A stretch of DNA of 64,000 nucleotides. Source: Cystobasidium ongulense (taxonomy: Eukaryota; Basidiomycota; Cystobasidiomycetes; Cystobasidiales; Cystobasidiaceae). The notes under the pieces were generated by a model. The model saw only the letters and a list, made by a program, of their open reading frames with translations. It was not told where the DNA came from and did no database searches. Below are positions 1 through 9,962 of this stretch, piece by piece. Each line of letters begins with the position of its first letter. The stretch's first letter is position 1. Location: positions 1,784,534-1,848,533 of the forward strand of contig BQUP01000002.1 in NCBI GenBank assembly GCA_022835595.1, given 5' to 3'. The translations under genes and the position numbers were made by a program.

Positions 1-2173
1 GCATTCGACAGATACCTCCCCCAGACCACTCTGAATCCATCAGCAGAGACCTCTGGTAAACCATCACACAAGACGCCCCCATCCCAACCAGCCAAGCTAC
101 ACCCTGCGTCCTTCCTGCCGAATCAAGTGCTTGCGGATCTCCTCAAACGCGCGTATGCCGAGTACAGGGTAGGTGATTGCAGATTCTCCGAGCTGGCCTG
201 AGTATAGCTGAAGCAGCCTGTTGGTTCCTCTCTCCCCCGCCAATTCAGCTGTTCAACGGCACATTTGCCTATATGCTCGATAGCGGCGGACAGGAAAAGC
301 TACAGACCAAGATCACTGCTTTCTTCGATGCATGGCAGGATGATGCTAGGTTGATACCGCTGGGTAAGTGTTTACACATGCTTGTATTGAATAATGCCCT
401 CTATGCGTAATATTCCAGACTTACCTACGCCATCATCCAGGTATACCTCGTGCGCAACCCAGTTCGGCACATCAATTCCTCCAGCCTCCCTCGGGCTATA
501 CCATAGTCGCAGTTTCGCACTCTGGCATACTCGACACCTCGAGCAATGCTTCGACAAGTGAAGAAGTCAGCGATCATATTCTCACTCCATCGGATCATCT
601 AGCTTTATCGTGTCATTTAGCGAGTTTTCTCCCCAAAACGAAACCTCTGAACAGCAATAACTCGACAACAACAGCTTTGACAACATCGAATTCGTCTGTC
701 AAAGGGAAAGGGAAAAAAGTGAAGAAACAGCCTAGTTTGTCTTCATCTACTTGGAAGAGTCTACATCTATCTGGGATTACGAATTATCTCCCTTCGATGC
801 CTAGTATGCCCGGTACATCATCTTCATTATCAAATCCTCCTTCCATTAGTAACTTAGAAGGACAAGACAATGCAAAGAAGACAGGAATTGACATTTGTAG
901 CCCAAAGATAAGCTCAGCGTCAGTTCAGCTTGGTCAGGTAGCTCTTAAAGCGCAACATAACAAGCGCACACCTTCGGGGTCTGCTTGGATACCTACTTTC
1001 AGCCTGTTCGGTACATCTTCGTCCAGCTCGAAAGAGAAGGACACTGTTCCCAAACAGGAGATATTTGGCCAGGTCGATTCAACTCCCCCTGACACACTCC
1101 ATGACCAAGCTCAGACCATGCCTGAGAATTCTGCACCCGATACTGCCGGAGAACGGCCTGAATTGCCAACTGGCGATCCACCAAATAGCGCAGCTAGCGA
1201 AGCTAGCATGGAAGCTTTATCCGAAGCTATACTAGAGACGATATCTCCAGAAGCTGAGACTTCCGAAGCTCTAGCCACAGAAGATCGGCTTGCTCTAGAT
1301 ACTCCTCCTAACGAGCAGTCAGATACCAAAGTAGAAACAATGGGAGCGAAACCTGATCCTAGCGTACAGTCAAAGTTTCGAGCTACATGGCATGACGTTT
1401 GTACTGTATATATTGGTGATGAGTTTACCCCGGTTACCTCTTATCGTTTGAGTGTAAGTCCTTTCACTCAGCGCTACTTTCCAATGTGATCTCACTCAGA
1501 ACAACTTTTAATTGTTGCAGAGCGACGATATCGCAATGGCCTTGATATGTAGAAACGCTGAATCTTCCGAGTCTATGCATCCGGACGAGGGACTAAAACA
1601 AGACATTGAGCTAGATAAAGCAGTCATAAATCAGTATTTCACGCATCTAGCAACACTTCAAGCTTACCCTCCACCATCAGCAATGCCACAAAATCCAAGA
1701 TCTAGAATTTTCTTGTCGTTCGAAAATGCAGATGCTAGTAAAGTAATAGAGCAAAGCATAGATGATCGTGCGTCTGCTACAAATGCTAGCTTAGGTCAAC
1801 GATATAATCTAGCTATCAACGCCAAGACAGATACGGATAAGCTAATGAAACCGTAAGCTATCCATGTTGCGATGCGTATGGTAATTGACAAAAGGGAACG
1901 TGAGCTGAGCCGGTGAATTCTAATAGTGATACTCGAGAACTCTTCGTTCGTACACACTTCTCTCAATGGCTCGTCGCAGAACAAGAACCGAAATCCGATG
2001 ACATCGCAAAACTTACGATCCTACCGAAGAGTATTGGTAGAGAGGGCAGTTTACTCGATGCGGATGGTAAGTTACACCTTGGCATAACCAACATCCCACG
2101 GTGTGTATTCGTGACAGACAAGATTACTGACTCTTTCATCCGTTTTTCAGCTGAAATGCACCGGGGTCGCTGA
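1..2173 (+). CDS. CCZ1-like vacuolar fusion protein, 3' part (5' end outside window)
   Basis: The gene runs in from the left edge. A consistent model is exons 1-168, 249-363, 441-1453, 1521-1852, 1927-2066 and 2151-2173, with GT-AG introns at each junction and the frame kept throughout. The clearest segment lies across the first intron: a stretch ending KRAYAEYR joined to LFNGTFAYML and then FFDAWQDDARLIPLG. This resembles the end of the first longin domain of CCZ1/INTU/HPS4 proteins, where a hydrophobic (F/L)xxG strand is followed by a helix ending FWxxW. A long Ser/Pro/Glu-rich linker follows (about 681-1370), as in fungal Ccz1,, then a short conserved-looking block WHDVCTVYIGDE. In other fungi Ccz1 pairs with Mon1 as the exchange factor for Rab7/Ypt7 on late endosomes and vacuoles. 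The family call is tentative because the diagnostic N-terminus is missing. The gene itself is well supported by frame and splice sites. Confidence 0.45.
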
Positions 2174-2564
2174 ATAAGGCATATATGTGAAGCATTGTAG
2201 TTTCAGAAGCGATAAAGATGTTTCATATTACTTGTAGCTTATTTCTGGTTATTTACCAAGCGATGTATACACATGAAAGCTAAGCTATTGTGGCATGCAC
2301 GGTGCTCCCTCGCTCTATGGCTTTCTCTAGCTCAATGCAATCTTGCGCGCGGCGTTAAAGCAGCCTTGGGGCTCGGCGGGTCTTCCTTTGACCTATTATC
2401 AGCAATCGCTGACTTGCATGCGACAAGCCATTCTAGCTCGGACCGATTATTGTGCTTCATTGCAGTGTCTGCTACCAGTCCTGAATCCTTGCGAGTGGTA
2501 GCCGATCAACTTATATGCGGTCTCGCTTCGACGAGGAGGAGGAATCGAGACGATTCGGACGTCT
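2174..2564. other. intergenic, between convergent CCZ1-like gene and GLE1
   Basis: This stretch lies between the 3' ends of two convergent genes. It is rather GC-rich and contains open frames on both strands, including one of 118 codons on the plus strand that runs into the end of GLE1. None has a recognisable product, good splice context or conserved motif. I read it as overlapping 3' untranslated sequence. Confidence 0.4.
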
Positions 2565-4733
2565 TCAGGTCGGTATCCGGCCCTCTGCGCCTTGTATCTG
2601 ACCTTTCTCCATCCATTCTGAAATCATAAGTCTAATCTTGCTAAGGTCACCTTGCACACTATCGTTCCACTTGACTTTCCTCTGATCGATACCCTGTTCC
2701 GCAATAGCTTGCAGTAGCTTGATGTATTGTTTTCCAAATAGCACATGGAAACGCTCACTTGCCATTCGCAAGAAGGTATACAATAACAATGCAGTCACTT
2801 CGAGTAGAGGTAATGGAGGCCGGACTATTAACGCTAGCCAGCGCCAACCTCCTTCAGGTCGGAAATACGTAGGTATACTCGCTAATGATGGTGTTGGGGT
2901 GAGTTGCGGTACGGAACTTGGGGAAGTCTGAATTATAGCGGCGTAAAAGGAGATGATACCGCTCATTCGCTGCTTGTAACTTATGGGAGGCTCCCCTTCT
3001 TTACGCGCAAGAAGCTTGCTGTGCTCTTCCGGAGAGAGCTACTCAGAACATGCACACGTCAGTCAGCTTGCCGTTACCAACATCGCGAAGGCTTATTGTT
3101 GTGACGACTTACTGTTCCTTTAGAAGGGAAGAATGGAACTATATAAGGACATCTCTTGACAAGTCTCGCCATAAGAATCTCTCCAAAAGCTGCATGGTCT
3201 GCCAATAACAGCGAGACTACAATCTGAGCAAGAGCATAAGTAACAGGAGACAAATCAGGTTCCGAATTATTTCCAGCCATTTCCGTTATCTTTTTGCTTA
3301 ATAAATTCAAAGACCAAAGATATGCATTCTCATTGGCAGTTTTCGCGCCAATTAAAATTTCATGTATTGCTGATGCTGTGGCTTTGATATCCGATGCTGA
3401 TGCAGATACATTCGATATCCTGGTTGAAATTGAACGTTTTACTTTCCAGCATGCATTCTTGAGATCTTTATTATTTGATACAGCTGGTAAGACTGTTTCT
3501 TTGAGCTCTTTGATCTTTGCATGCCATCTTTCGAACTCGCGCTTCGACTCCAGAAGGCTCGATCCTGCGCTTGATGGTTTCGGTATTGCGGGTGCACCGC
3601 CTGCTGGAACGCCGACAGCTGTTTTTCCAGCTTCTTCCTTTTCTTTCCTAGCTCGTTCATTAGCAGCTTGTTCTACTTTTGCCCTTTGCTCTTGGGCAGC
3701 TCTTTCTTTTAATTGCTGCTCCTCTAGTTTCTTTCTTTGCTCTTCCTTCTCCGTTTCAATCTTCTTTAGTTCAGCCAATCTCATCTCCTTAGCTTTCGCT
3801 TCAGCTTCTTCTTGTTTCTTCTTTGCAATTGTAATAGCTTCATTTTCAGCCTTTTCCAATTCTGAAATAGCACGATTGATTTCATTCCATCTAGCTTTAT
3901 TTCTATTTTGAAATTCAATGTCAATTTCTTCTTCTTCTTTTTGTCGTTTCATATTCATACTTGCTAATAACATTGTTGTCATTTCTAATTCTTCTGCTTG
4001 TAATCGTTTACTTTGCTCGGAGGCTTGCGCAAAGGCGTTGAGCCGTATACTCCGTAAAGCTGCCAAGTCACGGTTGTGACTTGCTTGTGCTGATTGCTGT
4101 ATAAAGGCGGTCATATCTGAGTGAGCGATGTGTCATTTGGAGCTATTTTCTTTCAACAACGCACCCATGCTTTCTTCTGCTGCTTGGCAAGGTAGCTTTC
4201 CAGAGGGTCGGATTGAGCGGGATACTGGCTCAGACGTCTGTAAGATAAACACAGAAGCTAAGCAGGCGTATAGTGCTCGCTGATTCCCGAATTAAGGATG
4301 CATACCTTCTGTTGGCCAAGTCTGCACTCGTCGGATTGACGGGGAACTCGTCCTCTTCGCTATCACTGCCCGAGAACGATACTCCGCTCTCGTCGCTGTC
4401 CGACTCGTCGTCCTCGTCTGAATCGCTGTCGATGTCATCCGACAAGGAAGAGTCAGACGAAGTGGATGCTCTGAGCCTGCTTCTATCCTCTGTGTTGCGC
4501 GTGCTTCTTGTAGCTGGAGCTGGAGGGACGCTGGATGATCGGATGTGGGCGTGTATCAGTACTCATACACCCAGCAAAGCCTGTAAATGCACAGCGAACC
4601 TGATGCGAACACTGCGAGACCGTTTGGGGCTGTCATTCTTTGCCCTCCCCTTGCCTTTGACGTCTTGAGGCATACCACCACTACCATTGTCGCTTTCCTC
4701 GGTCTCGGTCGACGACTCGTAGGAGAAGCGCAT
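2565..4733 (-). CDS. GLE1: GLE1, nuclear pore mRNA export factor
   Basis: GLE1 sits on the cytoplasmic face of the nuclear pore and, with inositol hexakisphosphate, activates the DEAD-box ATPase Dbp5 to release exported mRNA. The model, in transcription order, is 4733-4600, 4530-4306, 4237-4165, 4096-3113 and 3038-2565. The N-terminus MRFSYESSTETEESDN resembles the yeast start (MRF plus an acidic/Ser stretch). It is followed by an acidic Ser region, a highly charged coiled coil rich in Glu, Lys and Gln (roughly 3650-4000), and then the HEAT-like C-terminal domain. Diagnostic C-terminal pieces are AYLWSLNLLSKKI, LMARLVKRCPYIVPF and SYKQRMSGIISFYAAIIQT, the last matching the yeast block SYDERMGGILSLFAIITRL. 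The protein ends within a few residues of the yeast one. The second ATG at 4114 is not the start, since the acceptor at 4097 joins the acidic N-terminus in frame. Confidence 0.9.
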
Positions 4734-5053
4734 CCTCGCACTGCAGAAGCAATGGCAGACGGTCTTGAAAGTGCAATCTGCGTGCTACTGCGGTGCTGCT
4801 GTGTCGGTGTGCATGTCTCGGATGGACGGAGCGGAAGAGAGCGGGCATGCTGGACTGGAAGGGCAGGCTACTATCCTATCATTTTAGTGGCGGATATTGT
4901 ACACTTTCTATCGAAGAAGGCCTCTAAAAGGTACAACGGCTGGCTGTTCATATCATCAAAATGAACAGTGTTGGCTTGACTACGCGTCCCGGTCGAGTCA
5001 ATGCGGGTACAAGCAACAATGACAAGATCTATAGTGGAAGCGCCTCACCTCTC
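4734..5053. promoter_or_regulatory. GLE1 upstream region
   Basis: About 320 nt separate the GLE1 start codon from the 3' end of the next minus-strand gene, so this should hold the GLE1 promoter. I see no clear TATA box, operator-like repeat or other element. Confidence 0.3.
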
Positions 5054-5553
5054 TCACCTAACGTGTATAAAGTGCTTGAAAGCCGTAAAGAGACCTTCAA
5101 CATCCTCACATCCTTGCTGCTCCTCTTGTTTAGCTTTCTCTATCATCGCTGCTGTGGTTCTCAGCATATTCTTAAAATGACCAACCTTGAGAGCGACTTC
5201 AATCGTCACGCTGCACTCTTCAGCTACCGGAAGGTCGTTGATTTCAAGCAGTACCTTGTCAGCATGCTGAAAGCGAGAATGTGACAGTTCCTCTGTCCTG
5301 TTGGTAGGTAGTGGAGTTGTACCAGAGTTCAGTACGAGATGTCCTCGGTTTTCCCCTTTGGATTCAACTCACTCTGCGTAATAGGACTTGGGAGTTGCCG
5401 TTACTAAGCTATGGTTGATGTATAGACGGATTGTCTGATTGGCATAGACGGAGATGGCATAGGCACGATGAAACACGAGTCGGCCTGGCAATATTTCCAG
5501 ACTCGCAAGGCACAACTCGGCTTACCTCGTCGACTGGGGGTAATTCGAACATG
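5054..5553 (-). CDS. small spliced gene, 110-residue protein of unknown family
   Basis: No single open frame shows this gene. Three exons, 5553-5527, 5434-5373 and 5297-5054, join in frame through good donors (GTAAGC, GTGAGT) and CAG acceptors to give exactly 111 codons. The protein starts MFELPPVDETIRLYINHS and continues with SYYAETEELSHSRFQHADKV. It has a predicted beta-rich middle (KVLLEINDLP, CSVTIEVALKVG), then an amphipathic helix (HFKNMLRTTAAMIEKAKQ) and a short tail ending FIHVR. No signal peptide or membrane segment is visible. I do not recognise the family. The alternating-strand-then-helix pattern suggests a small folded subunit of a complex, but that is inference. It is divergent from the tropomyosin gene. 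A plus-strand frame over the same DNA (4961-5284) was rejected in its favour. Confidence 0.5.
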
Positions 5554-6092
5554 GTAATTGGCAATAAGCGATCTTTGGTGTGCGTATCTGAGTTTGATTG
5601 GAAGTGTTAGAGTAAGGTAGAGTGTGAGGGATGGATAGAGAGATGGGGGATGCGTTGGGCTAGACAATATACCGAGACATCGCCCACTCCGCTTGCAAGG
5701 CGAAGACTGGCGATGCAGCGGAGGACATGCTGCTCGTCCGGTGTGGTTAGCTCGTGGTGTGTGTGTGCGTGTGTGTGTGATGCACGAGTGTGCCCTCGTA
5801 CTCGTCAGCTATCGACCATAGTCAGCGTAGGTATAGCACAGGTATACGCGGTCTTCATTCTGCGCGACCAGGCCAGCGAGCGGATTCAGCAGTCAGTGAG
5901 CCCGGCAGCAGTCGTTGTGCAGTGGTTGCATCGTCTTCAGCATGTCGTACAAGCCCATCGTGTGTCGCGGTGGGTTGGTGACCTCTTGACGAGCATCATG
6001 TCCACCACCACACGGCTCTGCTCAGCGCCAACTTACGCGAGCAGGATAGCCATCACCGCCCCGTCCAGTCTGCCCTTACACAGCACAGCATC
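5554..6092. promoter_or_regulatory. divergent promoter region, small gene / tropomyosin
   Basis: About 540 nt lie between the start codons of two divergent genes. The stretch contains short GT-rich microsatellite sequence (about 5755-5785). I see no other ordered repeat or recognisable site, and open frames here look like chance. Confidence 0.35.
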
Positions 6093-7025
6093 ATGGTCAG
6101 TCTATGCTCCTTGTCAGCTGCTCACTGTGCTGATGTCCCGGTTCCTGCTGCTCACCTCTCTCTCTGGCATTCACTCACCTTACGCGCTGCGACCTGGTCG
6201 ACGACTGCAATGCACCACAGGACCGCATTCGCGAGGTGAGCCAGCACGTTCTAGCATAGCTTGCAGTCCTCGCACTCACCCTGTACCTTGTCTCCCTGCC
6301 CGCTTGTCCCGGTCCACCTTGCACCACCGCCGCCCTGACGTCGCGCGCGTTCTGCCCTCCATTGTATCGACATGCACCACTCACTCAAACAGCGTCTAGC
6401 CGCCCTACGCGTCGAAGCAGACGCAAATGCAACACGCGCAGAAGATGCAGAGGGAAAGGTAAAGAAGCTCGAACACGAGGTCCTCGTCAAAGATCAGGAG
6501 ATTCAGTCCCTCCAGCACAAGCTGTCGATTGCAGAGGACAGCCTCGAGAAAGCCGAAGACAGCCTCAAGGAGCACAAGTCCGCCAAGGAAGAGTCATCGG
6601 CTCACAAGGATACAAACGAGTCTCTTGGACGAAAGATCGCTCTGCTTGAGGAAGAGCTTGACAATGCTGAAAAGAACCTCAGAGAGACGACTGACAAGTG
6701 CGTCTGAATCTACGCACATACCAGGGCAAAGGTCTCTCTCAACACAGTAGCTAATGCTGCTTTCCTCCTTCCCTCATCTGTTCCTACAGGCTCAGACAGA
6801 TGGACGTCAAGGCGGAACACTTCGAGAGACAAGTCGCACGCATAGAACAAGAGCGGGATCAATGGGAAGCAAAGTTCGAAGAGGCCCAAGGCAAGTACCT
6901 CACAAGCAAGCGCGAATTGGAAGAGCTAGCCCAGCAGGTAAGTCTATCTCACGTTCCGTAAATGCAACTGGGGGAAGGTCAACCATCTGACGCGTTTCTG
7001 GCTCTTACAGCTCGAGTCTCTATAG
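6093..7025 (+). CDS. tropomyosin (fungal Cdc8/Tpm type)
   Basis: Tropomyosin is a parallel coiled-coil dimer that coats formin-nucleated actin cables and the cytokinetic ring. The model is 6093-6095, 6221-6235, 6393-6697, 6790-6937 and 7011-7025, giving 161 residues, the same length as I recall for S. pombe Cdc8. The protein reads MDRIRERLAALRVEAD at its start. It has heptad repeats throughout, the conserved block ALLEEELDNAEKNLRETT and then VKAEHFERQVARIEQERD, and ends ELAQQLESL. The first two exons are tiny: ATG alone, then 15 nt encoding DRIRE. A simpler reading from an ATG at 6372 would give MHHSLKQ in place of the conserved MD(K/R)(I/L)RE, so the microexon model is preferred. The family call is secure. 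The 3-nt start exon is inference from donor and acceptor consensus. Confidence 0.93.
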
Positions 7026-7598
7026 GTTATGTCTACGCCTTGATCTTGTTCTGCAGGTGGTACATGCATCGTACACTCGTTGGCTATCCGGGTTATGTCG
7101 ACTGGAATTGATGAAATTTTATCTTTATTGCATCACGCTCCTAATGCTTGCTTGCTTGCTTTCTTTCCCGAACTTATATCGATTAAGCCGTAGTTATATG
7201 CAATTGCTGACTTGCTGAGACAGGAAGCTGTAAGGTAGCGTGTCTTGACGCTTTTTTGGCGGATCTGTGTGGATGTTCCTCGAAACCATCATCTTAACGC
7301 CAAACCGAAGATTCTGGATGGTAAATCCAGTTACTCACGACAAGTCTTGGAGAAGTAAGTGCCGTCAACCTGTAAGCAATTCGCTCTCGGTCGTATATCG
7401 GCTGACTACCCCGAGGCTGTCCTGACCAACGCACCGCCTGCTCTCATCCCGGGCTGCATTCTACGTTCAAATCTCATCAAGTCACCTCTTGGTCTTCAAC
7501 GCACTTGATCGCTTCTTCACTATTCTATACCATCCATCAGTCTCCAGATAATCGCCCTGCGGGTACCTACCCAAAGCCAGCCAGTGCGTGTCTCCACG
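7026..7598. other. intergenic, tropomyosin 3' end and F-box gene 1 upstream region
   Basis: This 573-nt stretch should hold the tropomyosin 3' UTR and the promoter of the first F-box gene. I see no convincing gene, repeat or structured RNA in it. Confidence 0.4.
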
Positions 7599-9653
7599 AT
7601 GGTGTTGACACGCCCAAATTTCCCAGATGAGATCTTGAGTCTGATCTTACGGCAGCTCGATAAGAGATCACTGCGACAATCAGCTCTCGTATCGAAACGA
7701 TGGTACAAGCTTGCTCAACCTGAACTTTTCTACGAAATCGACCTCGCCCGGCGGAACGCTGCCGAAGTTGAACACCTCTACAATGACCTGTTTGCTCCAA
7801 AGGGCGACAACGAACATGGCTCACTCAAGGGTCAACATGTGCATACAATAACATACAGCTTTCACGAAGAGTTTCTAGATGAAACAGAAATGAATGACAA
7901 ACTAGCCGCCACTCATGACCTATTCCAAGCGCTTAGTGGTGTCTCGATACTCGAATTGGAGCTCGTCCTCTCAGAAGAAGCGAGTCCAGCTTTCGAGAAT
8001 ATTATGCTCCCAGCCATTCGGGCTTTCTTCGATTCTACCCGCGACAAGGTCCATGCATTGAGCTTGAGCATAGATATTGGACAAAGTATGGCTTTCATGG
8101 AAGACGAGGCAGAGGTCTCTCCCGAATGCGTTACGCAGAAACTCTCAGATATCTTTGCGCTCGTTCCACCTGGCATCATCTCCTCCCTTCAGCTTGTGAA
8201 TGTGGCTATTACGTCCCTACCCTCAGCGCTCACTGCAGCTCTCGTCTCTCCTGCATTCAAGTTCCTATCTTTGCGGGACTGCGGCGCCCAAGCTTTCAAC
8301 CTGCTACCGACCATCCCCAATCTAGAAAAGTTGACTGTTGGCTGGGGTGCCCAAAGCGAGAACCAGTCGGCACTCGAGGCTGCGTACAATATTGTCAAGA
8401 ACAGTGCAACTACCGCAAGATCCATCATCCTTCACAATAATTGTTCATGGAATATACCCCTTCAGCAGGGATGGACTTCAGCCTTGGCTCTACCTCAATT
8501 GACTCGCCTGCACTTGTCCGATTGTCATCTGGGGCCGAACTCACTCTTCGACAGGATCTTTTCCCACACGTCAGTTCCCTTGCTCAGAACGCTTGTACTA
8601 GAGATGGATGATATATTAGAGAGTGCTCAAATCCTTTGGGAGCGTCTAGAAAACCTTCACCATATACGCAACCTGAAGCTCGTACAAAGAGGGGATAAAC
8701 ATGACTGGGTAACAACTCCTATCGAGCCAGGCTACTTCAAGATGCTCGAAACAAGATGTTTTGAAAGGCACGTTGCCCTCGAGAGTACAATCTGGGTACG
8801 CTGTGTCACGCCCGACGAGCTGGCCAAGGAGTACAAACGCCTGGCAATCTTCGGCAATAGCGTGACCGATGTATCATTAAATTGTCGGAGCGGCTCGCTG
8901 GCCCAAGTCTCTCAACTATCTCCTTTGCTCTTTCCCAAGGTCCTGCAAGTGTCGGTGGTGCTGTCTGATATATCAGTCCTGGGATTTTCAGACCCCGCTG
9001 CCTCACAACCCGCAAAAGCAGACAACTTGAAAGCATTGTTCGACAGTGTGGCGTGTCCGAATCTCAAGACCTTACGCATCACGCTCTTCGTCAACAATGC
9101 GAGCGCCGCTGGAAGCTATGCGGATATCCAACAGATCCTGCATGAAGGCATGTATCCGTCTCTCGAAACTCTCGAGGGCGGATTGATCGCCTCACCTGGA
9201 GTTCCAGCGGATCACTTCCAGACTATTGAACAGCAACTGCAAGTCGCGTGTCAAGTGGCAGGCGTCGATTGTTCCAGGCTGGCTTTCGTATCTCATGAAG
9301 AATTGAACGACGGTGATGACGGGCTGGACGACGACGAGGAATCCATCATGTCTGACGAAGGCGCTGACATGCTTGAAGACGATAGTCAGTCCGATGCCTC
9401 TATGCAAGATGATGTTCAGTCAAGTGGATGCGCCAAGTCAGACAGCGGTGACAGTGGCTATGTGGTTGGCTTGGGCTCCCCAGGTCCTCTTCGTGAAGCA
9501 CGATCAGTGATTGATGGAGTCCATGCTTGCCTTTCGGACAATTGCTTGATCTATAAAAGTCCTGAGAACGATGTTTCCAGCTCGTCTGACAGCTCATGGC
9601 TTACTGACGAGGATGAAATACTGAGGGCCTTCACATCCTCTGTAGAACTATAG
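7599..9653 (+). CDS. F-box protein, tandem copy 1, with acidic C-terminal extension
   Basis: This is an intronless gene for a 684-residue protein. The N-terminal F-box (about residues 6-48) contains FPDEILSLILRQLD followed by SALVSKRWYKLAQPELFYEI. An F-box recruits a protein to Skp1-Cul1 ubiquitin ligases. The rest is a long alpha/beta region with irregular leucine-rich features (for example LKFLSLRDCGAQAFNLLP) that may form the substrate-binding part. The open frame extends upstream through non-ATG codons. The ATG at 7599 is chosen because it starts immediately before the F-box, as in the two sister genes. Unlike its sisters it carries an Asp/Glu/Ser-rich extension of about 120 residues at the C-terminus. 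Substrate and pathway are unknown. Confidence 0.8.
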   Translation: MVLTRPNFPDEILSLILRQLDKRSLRQSALVSKRWYKLAQPELFYEIDLARRNAAEVEHLYNDLFAPKGDNEHGSLKGQHVHTITYSFHEEFLDETEMNDKLAATHDLFQALSGVSILELELVLSEEASPAFENIMLPAIRAFFDSTRDKVHALSLSIDIGQSMAFMEDEAEVSPECVTQKLSDIFALVPPGIISSLQLVNVAITSLPSALTAALVSPAFKFLSLRDCGAQAFNLLPTIPNLEKLTVGWGAQSENQSALEAAYNIVKNSATTARSIILHNNCSWNIPLQQGWTSALALPQLTRLHLSDCHLGPNSLFDRIFSHTSVPLLRTLVLEMDDILESAQILWERLENLHHIRNLKLVQRGDKHDWVTTPIEPGYFKMLETRCFERHVALESTIWVRCVTPDELAKEYKRLAIFGNSVTDVSLNCRSGSLAQVSQLSPLLFPKVLQVSVVLSDISVLGFSDPAASQPAKADNLKALFDSVACPNLKTLRITLFVNNASAAGSYADIQQILHEGMYPSLETLEGGLIASPGVPADHFQTIEQQLQVACQVAGVDCSRLAFVSHEELNDGDDGLDDDEESIMSDEGADMLEDDSQSDASMQDDVQSSGCAKSDSGDSGYVVGLGSPGPLREARSVIDGVHACLSDNCLIYKSPENDVSSSSDSSWLTDEDEILRAFTSSVEL

Positions 9654-9962
9654 AACAGCGCCACTTCACGGTATTACAGCTCTCGCTTCGCCTTCATAGT
9701 CACCTGCAGTCTGCGATACTGTCGGACGCTATTAACGCCACGGCCAACACTGACTATACTGACTGACTCTCGGGATTGACCTGACTGACCCGCCCCATCT
9801 TCATCCCAGGTTGAGAGGCCTCTCCGACTCGTCTCACGTTCTCTCCTGTTCTTCTACCTACCCCCAAGTGCCGGCTGCGAATTCCTACTTCATCGAATCT
9901 TGGGTAGTCCAGCACGTAAAGACATCTGCTCCGATTTAACCGATCAGACAAGCCCTCCGACG
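9654..9962. other. spacer upstream of F-box gene 2, part of the duplicated unit
   Basis: This 309-nt spacer contains CTGACTGACCCGCCCCATC near 9781 and a pyrimidine-rich stretch ending CCCCAAGTG near 9870. Both resemble sequence upstream of the third F-box gene (about 12216-12310), so the duplication unit probably included the promoter. Confidence 0.45.

Noticed and set aside
2273-2629. Plus-strand ORF of 118 codons starting with ATG
   Set aside because: It overlaps the conserved C-terminus of GLE1 on the other strand, has no recognisable motif, and the region is just GC-rich enough to leave frames open on both strands.
4112-4114. ATG at 4114 as GLE1 start
   Set aside because: The frame from the acidic upstream exons joins in phase to the acceptor at 4097, and the MRF start at 4733 matches the family.
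4961-5284. Plus-strand ORF of 107 codons with a hydrophobic stretch
   Set aside because: The opposite strand gives a three-exon gene with consensus splice sites and exact frame. The hydrophobic stretch is the antisense of its charged helix.
6372-6392. ATG at 6372 as tropomyosin start (MHHSLKQ)
   Set aside because: The resulting N-terminus lacks the conserved MD(K/R)(I/L)RE, which is supplied instead by a microexon at 6221-6235.
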